Assembly (NCBI GenBank): GCA_020628855.1 | Contig: JAHDEL010000005.1 | Span: 37,582-101,581 of the forward strand | Source of the DNA: Saprospiraceae bacterium | Lineage (GTDB): Bacteria; Bacteroidota; Bacteroidia; Chitinophagales; Saprospiraceae | DNA: 64,000 nucleotides | Direction of reading: 5' to 3' | Shown: piece after piece, positions 63,380 through 64,000 of the stretch | Position numbering within the stretch: position 1 is the first letter of the stretch | Layout of the letters: each line of letters begins with the position of its first letter | The notes under the pieces: generated by a model | Told to the model about the DNA's origin: nothing | Database searches by the model: none | The model's input: only the letters and a program-made list of their open reading frames with translations | Position numbers and translations under genes: made by a program

Positions 63380-64000
63380 AAGCAGTAATTATTGATGATA
63401 ATCCATTGGCTATTGCCACATTAAAGGCCGACATAACAACCTATTGCCAAGATGTAGAGCTAGTAGGTGAGGCAGAAGGGGTATTGGAAGCGGCAAAACT
63501 ATTGAATCAGGTCAAAGCTGAGCTTTTATTCTTGGATATCCATATGAATAATGGGACTGGATTTGACCTTTTGGATATCGTTGAAAAATCACGATACAAA
63601 GTCATTTTCACAACAGCTAGCGAAGATTTCGCTTTGAAGGCCTTCGAATATGCGGCTGTCGATTATTTGCTTAAGCCAATAGACCCTGAAAGATTACAAG
63701 AAGCTGTTGGCAAATCCTTGGAGCTTGGAAAACTTTCCGACGAGCAGATAAGTATAATGAAGTCAACTTCCCAATCTAAACTAGCCCTAAGTACGACAGA
63801 AGAAATTAGAATTGTTGGTATCGAACAAATATTAAGGCTCGAGTCTAGCAACAATTACACTACGTTTTATCTAGATGATGGTGAAAAAATTCTTGTTTCA
63901 AAAACAATGAAAGAATATGACTTCTTGACTCAGATGCATTTCATGAGAGTGCATCAATCGCATATAATTAATATGAATAAGGTCAAATCTTTTGTTAGGA
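63376..64000 (+). CDS. LytTR family response regulator (3' truncated by window end)
   Basis: 208 residues are visible and the frame is open at the window edge. The receiver domain begins MKAVIIDDNPLA, with phospho-acceptor D54 in LLFLDIHMNNG, the switch Thr in FTTAS and the Lys in YLLKPID. After a linker the LytTR DNA-binding domain begins (about 140 onward): IRIVGIEQILRLESSNNYTTFYL, then FMRVHQSHIINMNKV, typical of the family. It overlaps the kinase stop by 4 bases (ATGA). Targets are unknown; the adjoining MerC/HupE genes or genes beyond the window are candidates. Confidence 0.95.
   Translation, partial: MKAVIIDDNPLAIATLKADITTYCQDVELVGEAEGVLEAAKLLNQVKAELLFLDIHMNNGTGFDLLDIVEKSRYKVIFTTASEDFALKAFEYAAVDYLLKPIDPERLQEAVGKSLELGKLSDEQISIMKSTSQSKLALSTTEEIRIVGIEQILRLESSNNYTTFYLDDGEKILVSKTMKEYDFLTQMHFMRVHQSHIINMNKVKSFVR

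Noticed and set aside
1-64000. Prophage, insertion sequence, integron, tRNA or rRNA genes
   Set aside because: I found no transposase, integrase, terminal repeats, phage structural genes or cloverleaf-like segments in the short intergenic gaps.

Overview
The window looks like chromosomal DNA of a Bacteroidota bacterium. The evidence is type IX secretion (T9SS) C-terminal sorting domains, a bacterial GGGP/heptaprenylglyceryl-phosphate synthase-type gene, SecA with the two N-terminal insertions usual in this phylum, DUF5916 and DUF4097 proteins, a GH92 enzyme, LytS/LytTR signalling, low-GC coding and several upstream copies of the phylum's TAnnTTTG -7 box. The very large Cys-rich repeat proteins with type B sorting domains suggest a Saprospiria- or Chitinophagia-like lineage, but this cannot be settled from the window.

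Layout. 1-2.6 kb: the 3' part of methylmalonyl-CoA mutase, a polyprenylglyceryl-phosphate synthase and rsgA. 2.8-18.9 kb: two tandem giant surface/secreted protein genes (about 3,664 and 1,697 aa) sharing a mosaic of HYR-like, Cys-rich and Ig/PKD-like repeats and a type B sorting domain. 18.9-25.7 kb, minus strand: a tightly packed dsbD - recQ - M1 lipoprotein aminopeptidase operon. 25.9-27.6 kb: cutC convergent with a DUF4097 gene. 27.7-32.8 kb: a GH92 mannosidase and a glycosylasparaginase, a plausible N-glycan dismantling pair, followed by two small membrane-protein genes separated by an orphan second copy of the asparaginase 3' tail. 32.8-35.2 kb: an LpxR-like barrel and a possible beta-helix secreted protein. 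35.2-37.8 kb: an ATP-dependent DNA ligase with its companion MBL exonuclease. 37.8-43.6 kb: a TIP30-like NAD(P)-binding protein, an alpha/beta hydrolase, a DUF2975/HTH pair under a perfect palindrome, a small barrel protein and DUF5916. 43.7-45.7 kb: odhB, a membrane protein and pterin dehydratase. 45.7-55.2 kb, minus strand: secA - SPOR - rodA - tgt - LptF/G - C25-like T9SS cargo. 55.3-57.3 kb: nadK with a partner gene and a small secreted protein. 57.4-60.4 kb: a second-type (995-aa) DnaE polymerase. 60.5-64 kb: an overlapping MerC - HupE/UreJ - histidine kinase - LytTR regulator operon, cut by the window end.

The most unusual items are the exact 834-bp, four-unit higher-order repeat inside the 11-kb gene; the orphan asparaginase tail, whose differences are mainly synonymous, so it looks imported rather than decayed in place; the metal-transport-like plus two-component operon at the right end; and the palindromic operator over the DUF2975/HTH promoter. 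There is no tRNA, rRNA, CRISPR array, insertion sequence or prophage that I can support, and no gene-free stretch longer than 300 bases.
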